From contig JBFWXS010000006.1 in assembly GCA_050187175.1 (NCBI GenBank), positions 83,928 to 147,927 on the forward strand: a stretch of 64,000 nt of DNA, in the 5' to 3' direction. A program made the position numbers and the translations under genes. The DNA comes from Zeimonas sp050187175. Lineage in GTDB: Bacteria; Pseudomonadota; Gammaproteobacteria; Burkholderiales; Burkholderiaceae_E. This document shows positions 44,462 through 51,684 of the stretch, in pieces. The notes beneath the pieces are model-generated. The model was not told where the DNA came from and made no database searches. It saw nothing but the letters and a program-made list of their open reading frames with translations. The first letter of the stretch is position 1, and every line of letters starts with the position of its first letter.

Positions 44462-45121
44462 ATGACGAGGAAATCCACGAGCCCGGCGAGAAAGAGTTCC
44501 GGCGTGCGCGGCAAAGGTCGCCCGGCGATGCGAGATGGTGGGGTCGGCCGCGAACGGATCCTGGAGGTGACCGCCGAGTTCCTGAGCCGGCATTCGCTGC
44601 CGGAGCTCACGACCGCCAGCATCGCGCGCGCGGCGGGCGTGGATCCGGCCCTCGTGCGCTACTACTTCGGGTCCAAGGATGCACTGCTGACCGAGCTGGT
44701 CCTGCGGGAGACGGCCCGGCGCACCACTGAGGCGCTGCGCTTCCTGTCCGACACCGCCGAGGTCGAGGAACGTTTCACGCGCCGCGTGCGCGCGGTGCTG
44801 GAGGCCGACGCCGAAAGCCCTTTCTATCGGGAGCTGCTTGGTGCTCGCATCTTCAATCGGGATGACGCGGCAGCGCGCGCCGTGCTCGATGATCTGGCCC
44901 GTCGCGGCCGGGCGCTTGCCGACAAGCTGATCGAGGACGGCGATTTGCGCAGGGTCGATCCGGCGTTCCTGCACATGCTCGTGATCGGCGCGTGCAGCTT
45001 CTTCGTCACCGGTCGCCCGCTGGTGAGCGCGCTGCGCGGCAAGCCTGTCAGCGGCAGAACCCTCGACGAGTTCGCAGAGTTTCTCGTCGATGTGCTGCTG
45101 CACGGACTGCGTCCCCGTTGA
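44462..45121 (+). CDS. TetR family transcriptional regulator
   Basis: 219 residues from the ATG at 44462. HTH region: RILEVTAEFLSRHSLPELTTASIARAAGVDPALVRYYFGSKDALLTELV. Earlier in-frame ATGs at 44384, 44402 and 44408 exist, but codons there have unusually AT-rich third positions, and the first lies in the operator palindrome, so the later start is preferred. Likely repressor of the divergent hydroxylase operon and, through a second operator, of the Bug/NmrA pair. Confidence 0.85.
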   Translation: MTRKSTSPARKSSGVRGKGRPAMRDGGVGRERILEVTAEFLSRHSLPELTTASIARAAGVDPALVRYYFGSKDALLTELVLRETARRTTEALRFLSDTAEVEERFTRRVRAVLEADAESPFYRELLGARIFNRDDAAARAVLDDLARRGRALADKLIEDGDLRRVDPAFLHMLVIGACSFFVTGRPLVSALRGKPVSGRTLDEFAEFLVDVLLHGLRPR

Positions 45122-45161
45122 CCGAATCCGGACGCGTGCTCGTCGCTCCTCGCGGCGCGAG

Positions 45162-46046
45162 TCAGTGCGGCAGCGTCGATGCCGCGAGCCGGCGGCTCGC
45201 ATAGTCCGAAAAGCTCGTGGCGGACCGCCGGAGCAGCCAGCGCAGCAGATTGGAGTTGCCCCGGATGCCATGGGCCGCGTAGTAGTCGAACAGCGTCCGG
45301 AACCCCGCCTCCGCGTACGGTGTCAACGGCCCGCGCCGATGCCGTACGCGTGCGAGAAACTCGTCGACCGGGATTGCTCGCGGTTCGATCGGCCTGCCGC
45401 TGGCCATGGCGATTCGCTGGCAGATGTCTTCGACCGATAGATGTTCGTCGGAAGCGATATCATACGTGGCGTGTCCGTGGCCGGGCTCGCACAGCACTTG
45501 CGCCGCCGCCTCGGCAAGGTCCCGCATGTCTACCTGGCCGAGCCTGGTGGCAACCGGGTAGGGCATCTCAACGAAACCGGCTGCCACGGCGGCGCAGGGA
45601 TCGATTGCCTGCATGTAGTGCTGCGGCCGCAGAATGGTCCAGTCCAGTCCGGAATCGACGAGGCACGACTCCACCTCCAGTTTGGCTCGGTGGTTTGGCA
45701 GCGCGCGGATCCCCGGATGGATGACGGATATGTAGATGAAGCGCTTCGCCCCGTGCCGGCGAGCCGCCGCAATCATGCGTCTGCCGAAGCTGGCTTCGTC
45801 CGGATCGAACGCCGGTGCGTAATGGATGACCGCATCGACCCCCTGAACGGCGCGCGAGACGGCGGCATCGTCACGCATGTCGCAGCGATGCCATTCGAGT
45901 CCCGGGGGCGCGGGGTCCCGTTCGGTTGCTCCGCGCACCATGCCGCGTATGGCGGGGCAGTCAGGGCGCGCCAGCAAAGCCGAGATGATGCGGGACCCGG
46001 TGCGGCCCCGCGCCGCGCTGACGAGCGCCTTCACCGCACGGCTCAC
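45162..46046 (-). CDS. NmrA/SDR-like NAD(P)-binding protein
   Basis: 294 residues of the atypical short-chain dehydrogenase (NmrA/TMR) group: VSAARGRTGSRIISALLARP is the nucleotide-binding loop, with CDMRDDAAVSRAVQGVDAVIHYAPAF and FIYISVIHPG after it. The GTG at 46046 overlaps the Bug stop codon (GTGA), giving coupled translation. It could reduce a quinone or act as a redox sensor. Convergent with the tetR gene. Confidence 0.83.
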   Translation of the reverse strand: MSRAVKALVSAARGRTGSRIISALLARPDCPAIRGMVRGATERDPAPPGLEWHRCDMRDDAAVSRAVQGVDAVIHYAPAFDPDEASFGRRMIAAARRHGAKRFIYISVIHPGIRALPNHRAKLEVESCLVDSGLDWTILRPQHYMQAIDPCAAVAAGFVEMPYPVATRLGQVDMRDLAEAAAQVLCEPGHGHATYDIASDEHLSVEDICQRIAMASGRPIEPRAIPVDEFLARVRHRRGPLTPYAEAGFRTLFDYYAAHGIRGNSNLLRWLLRRSATSFSDYASRRLAASTLPH

Positions 46047-47026
46047 AACTGCTCGATTCCCGCTACCTTCATCAGTGTGCGGGTCCGTTCGATGTCGGCC
46101 TTCAAGCGCTCGATGGTCTGCTGCGGCGGCAGCCCCAGAACATACGCGAAATTGTCTCGGAACAAGGTCTTGACTTCGGTGGTATTCAAGGCCTCGCGAA
46201 ACGCCTGATAGAGCGCATCCTGGACTGGCGCCGGCGTGCGGGCGGGCGCGAGGATGCACGACCACGTATCCGATTGGCGGAATGCGGGAAGGGTTTCGGT
46301 AATCGGCGGTACGCCCGGCAGGAACGGCGACGGCTTGCTGTCCAGAATGGCTAGTGCCTTCAGCTTGCCCGTGCTGATGAAGCCGTGCGTCTGAGTGACC
46401 GTCGTGAAGCCGATCGGAACGCGGCCTGCAAGCGTATCGGTGATCATCGCGCCGATGCCCTTGAACGGGACGTGCAGCAGCTTGACGTTGGCGGCGGAAT
46501 TGAACAGTTCGCCGTTCAGGTGCATGACCGAGCCGTTGCCGGCGCTGCCGAACGCGATCGTCTCCGGCTGGGCGCGTGCCAGCGCGATCAGATCCGCGAC
46601 CGAAGCGGCCGACAGGCGGGGATGCGCGACCAGGACTTGCGGCACTTCGTTCGTCGCGATGATGGGAGAGAAGTCGCGCAGCGTGTCGACCTTCGATTGC
46701 CGATACAGCAACGGCGAAGTCACCGACGCGCTCGAAGGGGCGAACAGCAGCGTGTATCCGTCGGGCGTCGCCCGAGCGACGCGCTCGCTGCCGATGAGCC
46801 CGCCCGCGCCGGCGACGTTCTCAATGACGACCGATTGGCCCAGCCGCTGCTGAAGAGACGGCAGCAGCAGGCGCATCAGCGTGTCGGCCCCGCCAGGAGC
46901 GAAGGGCGAGACGACGGTCACTGTGCGGGAGGGGAAGGCTTGCGCCCGCACGCCGGCAAACGGCGCCAGGCAAGTGGCAGCAAGACCGAGGCGCAGCATT
47001 TCGCGGCGGGAACGTTGAAGCTTCAT
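46043..47026 (-). CDS. Tripartite tricarboxylate (Bug/TctC) periplasmic receptor
   Basis: 327 residues. N-terminus RSRREMLRLGLAATCLAPFAGVRAQ looks like a twin-arginine signal. Core: FPSRTVTVVSPFAPGGADTLMR, VVIENVAGAGGLIGS, VPFKGIGAMITDTLAGRVPIGF, LPGVPPITETLPAF. GGAGGAGTCCGCG precedes the ATG. A candidate TetR operator lies 56 bases upstream, linking it to the aromatic hydroxylase operon, so its ligand may be the aromatic acid degraded there. Confidence 0.9.
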   Translation of the reverse strand: MKLQRSRREMLRLGLAATCLAPFAGVRAQAFPSRTVTVVSPFAPGGADTLMRLLLPSLQQRLGQSVVIENVAGAGGLIGSERVARATPDGYTLLFAPSSASVTSPLLYRQSKVDTLRDFSPIIATNEVPQVLVAHPRLSAASVADLIALARAQPETIAFGSAGNGSVMHLNGELFNSAANVKLLHVPFKGIGAMITDTLAGRVPIGFTTVTQTHGFISTGKLKALAILDSKPSPFLPGVPPITETLPAFRQSDTWSCILAPARTPAPVQDALYQAFREALNTTEVKTLFRDNFAYVLGLPPQQTIERLKADIERTRTLMKVAGIEQL

Positions 47027-47081
47027 CGCGGACTCCTCCTTGGTGACCGGGCACTCGCCGGTGATGTGATGGCCGGCATTA

Positions 47082-47105
47082 ATTCATTCAACAGGGAATA
47101 TATTA
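47082..47105. promoter_or_regulatory. Operator candidate, ATTC-N10-GAAT palindrome (site 2)
   Basis: Second copy of the ATTC-N10-GAAT-ATATTA pattern seen at 44376-44399, placed upstream of the Bug gene start at 47026. Sharing of this AT-rich pattern by two nearby promoters points to one regulator, most likely the TetR protein at 44462-45121. Confidence 0.55.
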
Positions 47106-47308
47106 CGATGAAAATTAGTGGAGAGCCAAGGCTTCGTCTATTCGATATGTGGAAATGACTGGGGATTTACTCGGAATTCGAGTTCTGCGACGTTCGATTT
47201 AATTCCTGTTATTTTGAATATAGGGCGTCGATATGGGCGTGCGTCGGCCTGCGCGGTCTTCGCGCGCAGCTTGAGTTGGTGGTTACGAGATAAAGCTTCG
47301 TCCGCAGG

Positions 47309-47623
47309 GTGCCCGTTTGGCGTGCTCCGTCAAAGACGCCTCTCTCCCGGTCATCTTGGTCGCTATGGACGAGCGTGAGGAGGGCGCGGCCTGCCGGTCG
47401 GCCGTTGCGCGTTCATCCCATCTACGAGTTCTGGTCTATCTGGCCCGCGCTGATGTGGCATGAAGGCAGGGCTGCAACCCGTTTCGCGGCAAATCGACGC
47501 CCGAGGGCTGAGATCCAGCGGCAGGCTGACCAGGCGATTCAAGTGGCCTGGATAGGCCTGCAGACCGCGATCGAGGGTCTTGCAGACAGGTGGTGCAAGG
47601 CTTTGGGGTGGCGCCATGACTGA
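47309..47623 (+). CDS. Hypothetical phage/island protein (uncertain start)
   Basis: Up to 104 residues; only the last about 65 (from HPIYEFWSIWPALMWHEG) look protein-like, so a start at 47453 is possible. No family recognised. The frame overlaps the next gene by eight bases at its 3' end, exactly as the gene at 61842-62174 overlaps its neighbour, which supports reality. Upstream, 47106-47308 is AT-rich and I see no gene. Confidence 0.35.
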   Translation: MPVWRAPSKTPLSRSSWSLWTSVRRARPAGRPLRVHPIYEFWSIWPALMWHEGRAATRFAANRRPRAEIQRQADQAIQVAWIGLQTAIEGLADRWCKALGWRHD

Positions 47624-47864
47624 CCCTCAAGCCCCCGTCCTATCCGAGTTTGAGACCGCTACGTCGGTGCTGTCGGGCCTGGCATGGCTTGCGACGCGCA
47701 AGGAAGGCCCGCAGCGGACGCAGACGGTCGTGATGGCGGTGCAGGCCGAGCGTGTCGGCGAGCTTCTGGGCGCGGCTCAGAAGCTCGGAAACGGGCCGCC
47801 AAGGCGACAACGGGCCAGCCGGTTGCGGCTGGCGAGGCCGACCGAAAAGCCGGCTGGCGAGTAG
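47616..47864 (+). CDS. Small island protein, paralogue of the one at 62167-62418
   Basis: 82 residues, no known family. It is clearly homologous along its length to the 83-residue product at 62167-62418: both share ETATSVLS, LA, GP, QA and GNGPPRR segments, and DNA identity is high even at third positions. Each copy is preceded by an eight-base gene overlap and followed by a GC-rich terminator. This copy lies outside the element's left boundary, so it marks an older related element. Confidence 0.6.
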   Translation: MTDPQAPVLSEFETATSVLSGLAWLATRKEGPQRTQTVVMAVQAERVGELLGAAQKLGNGPPRRQRASRLRLARPTEKPAGE

Positions 47865-47871
47865 GATACGG

Positions 47872-47887
47872 CCCCGCCTCGGCGGGG
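47872..47887 (+). terminator. Rho-independent terminator-like hairpin
   Basis: CCCCGC-CTCG-GCGGGG followed by TTGTTT, eight bases after the small gene's stop. The same arrangement (7-bp stem, UUCG loop) follows the paralogous gene at 62426-62443. Confidence 0.7.
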
Positions 47888-47944
47888 TTGTTTGTGGCTA
47901 CGAGTTCTGCCGGCCCGTCGTGGATATTCGGTATCATCCCTTGG

Positions 47945-48637
47945 ATGGAAGCGACGCTCGTTGGTGTTGGTCTGTATACGGTCTCCGAGGCCTCGCGCCT
48001 TGTAGGGGCTGCTCCGCGCGACATCCGTCGATGGATGTTCGGCTACGACTTCAAGGGCGCTGATCAGAGAACCCGTCGATCCGAGCCTGTTGCAGGCTCC
48101 CAGTTGCAGGTCGATGGAACGAGGGCATTGACATTTTTCGACCTTCTTGAGGTTCGTCTCGTCAAGGAGCTGCGCGGACTGGATATCAGCCTTCAAGCCA
48201 TCAGAAAGGCCGTCCAGCATGCGCGTGCTCTGTTCGGTACCCAGCATCCCTTTGTCTTGCGTAGGATCTTGACGGACGGCAGGGCCATCTTTGCGCAGGC
48301 GGCCGGCGATACTGATGACGGCGAGCTCCTTGATCTTGTGCGACAGCAGTACGCGTTTCGCAAGATCATCGAGCGGTCCTTGATCAAGGGGGTGGAGTTC
48401 GATGCCGAAGATGTTGCTCGTCGATGGTATCCAGTACCGAACAGCTCATCGATCGTGATCGATCCCGCGCTCAGTTTCGGAAAGCCGATCGTGGCGAAGC
48501 AGGGCATCCCGACTTGGGTACTGCATAGCGCATATCTCGCAGAGGGGCGAGATCGTCTCAGAGTCGCCAAGCAGTACGACGTGCCGGCTAGCGCTGTCGA
48601 TCAGGCGGTGCGGTTCGAAACTGCTCTTCTGCATTGA
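47945..48637 (+). CDS. VapB45-like antitoxin (MerR-like HTH and DUF433)
   Basis: 230 residues. The N-terminus YTVSEASRLVGAAPRDIRRWMFGY is a MerR-like HTH; the C-terminus, FGKPIVAKQGIPTWVLHSAYLAEGRDRLRVAKQYDVPASAVDQAVRFE (read in parts), is a DUF433 domain. This architecture is that of VapB45-type antitoxins, which pair with a PIN-like toxin. The toxin gene follows with a TTGA overlap. It probably represses its own promoter. Confidence 0.78.
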   Translation: MEATLVGVGLYTVSEASRLVGAAPRDIRRWMFGYDFKGADQRTRRSEPVAGSQLQVDGTRALTFFDLLEVRLVKELRGLDISLQAIRKAVQHARALFGTQHPFVLRRILTDGRAIFAQAAGDTDDGELLDLVRQQYAFRKIIERSLIKGVEFDAEDVARRWYPVPNSSSIVIDPALSFGKPIVAKQGIPTWVLHSAYLAEGRDRLRVAKQYDVPASAVDQAVRFETALLH

Positions 48638-49047
48638 AATTCTTTCTCGACAACAATCTGCCTCCTGCCTGGGCGGAGGGTCTGAGTGGGTTGTCGAGTA
48701 GGGAAACGCCCCCAATTCTCGTTCAGAGCCTTCGTGGCAAGTTCAAGGCGAATACCCCCGACCATGAGTGGATTCGCGCCCTCGACGTCGAAGGCGGATG
48801 GTGCGTGCTCTCTCAAGATCGGTTCGGAAAGGGCAATCCCGAGCGGGAAGCCCTTCGGCGGTCGAAGCTGATTGTTTTTCGGCTGGAGGCGACGTGGTCA
48901 AAACACGGCTACTGGGACAAGACGCAGGCACTCGTCAAATGGTGGCCACGCATCCTTGAGCAAGCGCGATTGCTGGAGGGTGGGGCTGTGATCGAGGTGC
49001 CGTACCACTACCGTCAGGGGCGCTTTCGGTTTTCGACCCCGCGGTGA
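48634..49047 (+). CDS. VapC45-like PIN-domain toxin
   Basis: 137 residues starting at a TTG that overlaps the antitoxin stop. KFFLDNNLPPAWAEGLSGL is the N-terminal strand of PIN-like (VapC45/DUF5615) ribonucleases with its Asp, followed by PDHEWIRALDVEGGWCVLSQDRF, which carries further acidic residues. These toxins cleave RNA when the antitoxin is lost. The pair lies just left of the att repeat and probably stabilised a lost element. Confidence 0.75.
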   Translation: MKFFLDNNLPPAWAEGLSGLSSRETPPILVQSLRGKFKANTPDHEWIRALDVEGGWCVLSQDRFGKGNPEREALRRSKLIVFRLEATWSKHGYWDKTQALVKWWPRILEQARLLEGGAVIEVPYHYRQGRFRFSTPR

Positions 49048-49244
49048 TTTCCACTCGCCTCGATTGACTGGAGGCGATCGAGCGAGCAGACCATCGGCAG
49101 ATGACCCCGCGGACACCAAGCGTCTGGCCATAATCGCTGAGTCCCTTTTTGCTTAACCAGCCCGCAGCGAGATGGCAAGTATCGGCGATACCGCTGTTAC
49201 GGGTTTCTGGGCGAGGCCAGAAAAATCGGTAAGTAATTGATTCT

Positions 49245-49295
49245 ATTGGTCGGGGTGAGAGGATTCGAACCTCCGGCCTCTACGTCCCGAACGTA
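49245..49295. repeat. Left attachment repeat (51 bp, tRNA-Pro 3' end)
   Basis: Identical over 51 bases to 63874-63924. It covers the tRNA from the anticodon arm through the T arm and acceptor to the encoded CCA, on the minus strand, then stops; the 5' half is missing, so this is an att remnant and not a tRNA gene. The flanks diverge immediately on the right. Confidence 0.92.
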
Positions 49296-49311
49296 ATTTT
49301 AGGGCCTTTTG

Positions 49312-49350
49312 AATCAATCGGTTGCGGTATAACTGATTGATTTATATAAT
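49312..49350 (+). promoter_or_regulatory. Integrase promoter with inverted repeat
   Basis: TTGCGG (49322-49327), 17 bases, then TATAAT (49345-49350) form a good promoter reading into the integrase gene. A 12-base inverted repeat, AATCAATCGGTT and AACTGATTGATT (49312-49342, one mismatch, 7-base spacer), covers the -35 box and spacer, a natural place for a repressor or excisionase. The rest of 49048-49416 holds the att repeat and no gene. Confidence 0.55.
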
Positions 49351-49387
49351 AGTGATTCACTGCGACACCTCGCGATATAATTCGATT

Positions 49388-49409
49388 TGCACTTACCGTG
49401 CACTTACGG
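49388..49409 (+). repeat. Tandem 11-bp repeat in the integrase leader, putative arm-type Int sites (left)
   Basis: TGCACTTACCG and TGCACTTACGG, head to tail, end seven bases before the integrase ATG. The same doublet occurs at 63810-63831, just inside the other end of the element, in the same orientation. Such paired direct repeats near both ends are typical of integrase arm-binding sites; this copy would also let the integrase repress its own translation or transcription. Confidence 0.6.
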
Positions 49410-49416
49410 AGGGTGG

Positions 49417-50661
49417 ATGCGAGCCAAACTGTCGCAGCGGGCTGCGGAAACTGCTGTCCCCGGAGCGAAGCCTTACGAGATTCACGACTCGGATCTGCGC
49501 GGGCTGCTGCTGAGGGTCCAGCCGAGCGGGCTGAAGTCCTTCATCGTCACTTGGGGCCGGGGTAAACGCCGGACCCTGGGGCGCTTTCCGGTGATGACGG
49601 TGGCTGGCGCCCGTGCTGCTGCGCTGGCCGCCTTGTCAGAGTCAGCCGAACACGGCGCCCCGCTGGCGGTCATCGAGGCGAACAAGCCCGAGGCCAAGAA
49701 GCCGGTCACCTTCGGCGACTTCGTTGAGAAGCACTATTCCCCCTGGGCGCTGACGCACCAGAAGCAGGGCAAGGCCACAATCGACAACATCAAGGCGCAG
49801 TTCGGCTACCTGAACAGCAAGCTGCTGACTGAGCTATGCGCCTTCGATGTTGAGCGATTCAAGGCCAAGCGCTTGAAGGCCGGGATCAAGCCTGCGACCG
49901 TGAACCGGGATCTGGATCGGATTCGCGGCGCGCTGTCGCGGGCTGTCGATTGGGGCATGCTGGCGGCGCATCCGCTGAAGCCCGTTAAGCGGGCCAAGGG
50001 CGACGATAACAGCCGGGTACGGTATCTGTCCGCTGACGAGGAAAAGCGGCTTCGTGAGGCCCTGGACGAGCGAGAGCGGGTGCGCCGGGCGCATCGGGAA
50101 AGCGGCAACAAGTGGTGCAAGGAGCGCCGCGGCGAAGGGCGACCGATGTGGCCAGAAAACGGCTTCACGGACCATCTGAAACCGATTGTCCTGCTGGCGC
50201 TGAACACCGGCTTGCGGCGCGGTGAGCTGTTCGGCTTGACGTGGGAGAACGTCAACTTGCAGACAAAGCTGCTGACAGTGGCGGCTGGTACGGCGAAGTC
50301 ACGCAAGGCCCGGCATGTGCCGTTGAACGTCGAGGCGCTTGACGTGCTCACGCGGTGGGGGAAGCAGGGAGCTGGAGCGGGCTTGGTATTCCCTGCTGCG
50401 GTTCGTGACGACGGAAAACCTGCCGCCAAGCTCACGCACATCAACACGGCGTGGGAGGGGTTGATCGGGGCAGCCGAGTTGGTCGACTTCCACTTCCATG
50501 ACCTGCGGCACACCTTCGCGTCTCGGCTGGTGATGGCCGGGGTCGACCTGAACACGGTGCGCGAACTGCTGGGCCATGCCGACATCAAGATGACGCTACG
50601 GTATGCGCATTTGGCGCCGGACAGGCTGGCGGCGGCGGTGGCAAAGTTGGGGGCGGTATGA
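49417..50661 (+). CDS. Site-specific tyrosine recombinase (P4-type integrase)
   Basis: 414 residues from the ATG at 49417 with a GGAGGGTGG site; a TTG at 49387 would start inside the arm-site repeats. N-terminal DUF4102 arm-binding domain (DLRGLLLRVQPSGLKSFIVTW), a core-binding SAM-like domain (residues about 95-190), then the catalytic domain with Arg267 (TGLRRGEL), His361 and Arg364 (HDLRHTF), His387 (LGH) and nucleophile Tyr396. All catalytic residues are intact. It should insert and excise the element at the tRNA-Pro gene. Stop overlaps the next start (ATGA). Confidence 0.93.
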   Translation: MRAKLSQRAAETAVPGAKPYEIHDSDLRGLLLRVQPSGLKSFIVTWGRGKRRTLGRFPVMTVAGARAAALAALSESAEHGAPLAVIEANKPEAKKPVTFGDFVEKHYSPWALTHQKQGKATIDNIKAQFGYLNSKLLTELCAFDVERFKAKRLKAGIKPATVNRDLDRIRGALSRAVDWGMLAAHPLKPVKRAKGDDNSRVRYLSADEEKRLREALDERERVRRAHRESGNKWCKERRGEGRPMWPENGFTDHLKPIVLLALNTGLRRGELFGLTWENVNLQTKLLTVAAGTAKSRKARHVPLNVEALDVLTRWGKQGAGAGLVFPAAVRDDGKPAAKLTHINTAWEGLIGAAELVDFHFHDLRHTFASRLVMAGVDLNTVRELLGHADIKMTLRYAHLAPDRLAAAVAKLGAV

Positions 50662-51140
50662 GGCCGGTCGCTGAAATCGCTTCGCGGCTGAAGCCGGAGC
50701 ATGCGACGCCGAACTGGATCGAGACGATCCGAGGCAGCGCTGCGCTTTATCTTCAGAGTGATCCGAGTCGCCCAGGCGCTCAGCACCTTCAGCTAGCCAT
50801 CGAGCAATGCCGTATCGCGATGGCCTGCATTGAGGCCGGCGAAGCGGCCGGTGCGGCCATGGCGGCGATGAGTGCCCTGCAAGCCGCTTGGCTGGCGGAA
50901 CTAGCGGATGGCGATGGGCGTGCGGTAATCAGAGCCGGCATTGGGACTAGGCGCGGGGGTGCGAAGGGCGGCAAAGAGAGCAGCAAGACCCGAAGCGGGG
51001 ATGCATCAAAGCGCGCGGCGATACTGGTTGAAGCGCAGAGGTATAGCGGCCCGACGAGCGCCAAGGTGCGCACCATTGCGAGTAAAACGGGCGCCACCGA
51101 GCAGTACGTACGACGCGCCCTCAAAGAAATCCGAAACTGA
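50658..51140 (+). CDS. Hypothetical protein with C-terminal HTH-like region
   Basis: 160 residues, no family recognised. Residues about 35-80 are Ala-rich helices; a basic Gly/Lys/Ser linker follows; the end (SAKVRTIASKTGATEQYVRRALKEIRN) looks like a helix-turn-helix. Coupled by ATGA overlap to the integrase, so it may modulate recombination or early gene control. A shorter 83-base gap separates it from the next gene. Confidence 0.6.
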   Translation: MRPVAEIASRLKPEHATPNWIETIRGSAALYLQSDPSRPGAQHLQLAIEQCRIAMACIEAGEAAGAAMAAMSALQAAWLAELADGDGRAVIRAGIGTRRGGAKGGKESSKTRSGDASKRAAILVEAQRYSGPTSAKVRTIASKTGATEQYVRRALKEIRN

Positions 51141-51223
51141 AGCTCATTCCGTTTCGCGGCTCCGAAGCATCCTGCGAAGCATAAAAACATCGCATGTCGC
51201 GGTGTTTCGCTTCGGAGCACTAC

Positions 51224-51454
51224 ATGGAGCCGTTGAAACTCGGAATTAAGGAAATCTGCGCGGTCACGAAGGAATCGCCGCCAGTCGTCTACGACGCGAT
51301 CAACGCTGGGCATCTTGAAACTTTCCTTGTCGGCCGGCGCAGGTTCGCACGGCCCGCTGCCGTCCGCGCCTGGATTGATTTTCTGGAGGCCCAGTCGAAC
51401 GCGGGCAAGCCGGTCGCGTATCGCGCGCGCAAATCGGTTGAGGAGGCGGCGTGA
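51224..51454 (+). CDS. Small HTH protein, AlpA/excisionase-like
   Basis: 76 residues from the ATG at 51224. LGIKEICAVTKESPPVVYDAINAGHLETFLVGRRRFARPAAVRAWIDFLE (read in parts) has the MerR-like winged-helix layout of AlpA-type regulators and excisionases: HTH, then a wing with GRRRF, then a helix. In P4-like satellites AlpA activates integrase and excision. Its stop overlaps the next start. Confidence 0.65.
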   Translation: MEPLKLGIKEICAVTKESPPVVYDAINAGHLETFLVGRRRFARPAAVRAWIDFLEAQSNAGKPVAYRARKSVEEAA

Positions 51455-51684
51455 TGCGCGAGGTCATCCAATCCTTCGGCGCGCGCATCGTCTATAGCGA
51501 CCATGTTGCGCAGGCTGCTTCTGGTGGCCTCGCCGCGCAGCGCACTATCACCGACATCACCAACGGCGCCTCAACCGACTTGGCCTGGCTGCGTTTTGCT
51601 GAGCTAGCAGCCACTTTCGGCTGGAAGTCGGCGGCGACCGCGGCGTTCGTGCGCGAGCTGGCAAAGCGGGGCGCGCACCAGTGA
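51454..51684 (+). CDS. Small hypothetical island protein
   Basis: 76 residues from the ATG at 51454 (TGATG junction; GTG at 51451 is an alternative). No family recognised. The central part LAWLRFAELAATFGWKSAATAAFVRELAKRG is helical. Its stop overlaps the GTG of the primase gene, so it belongs to the replication operon. Confidence 0.55.
   Translation: MREVIQSFGARIVYSDHVAQAASGGLAAQRTITDITNGASTDLAWLRFAELAATFGWKSAATAAFVRELAKRGAHQ

Noticed and set aside
49245..49295. Second tRNA-Pro gene
   Set aside because: Only the 3' 51 bases are present; the D arm and 5' acceptor strand are missing, so it is an att remnant.
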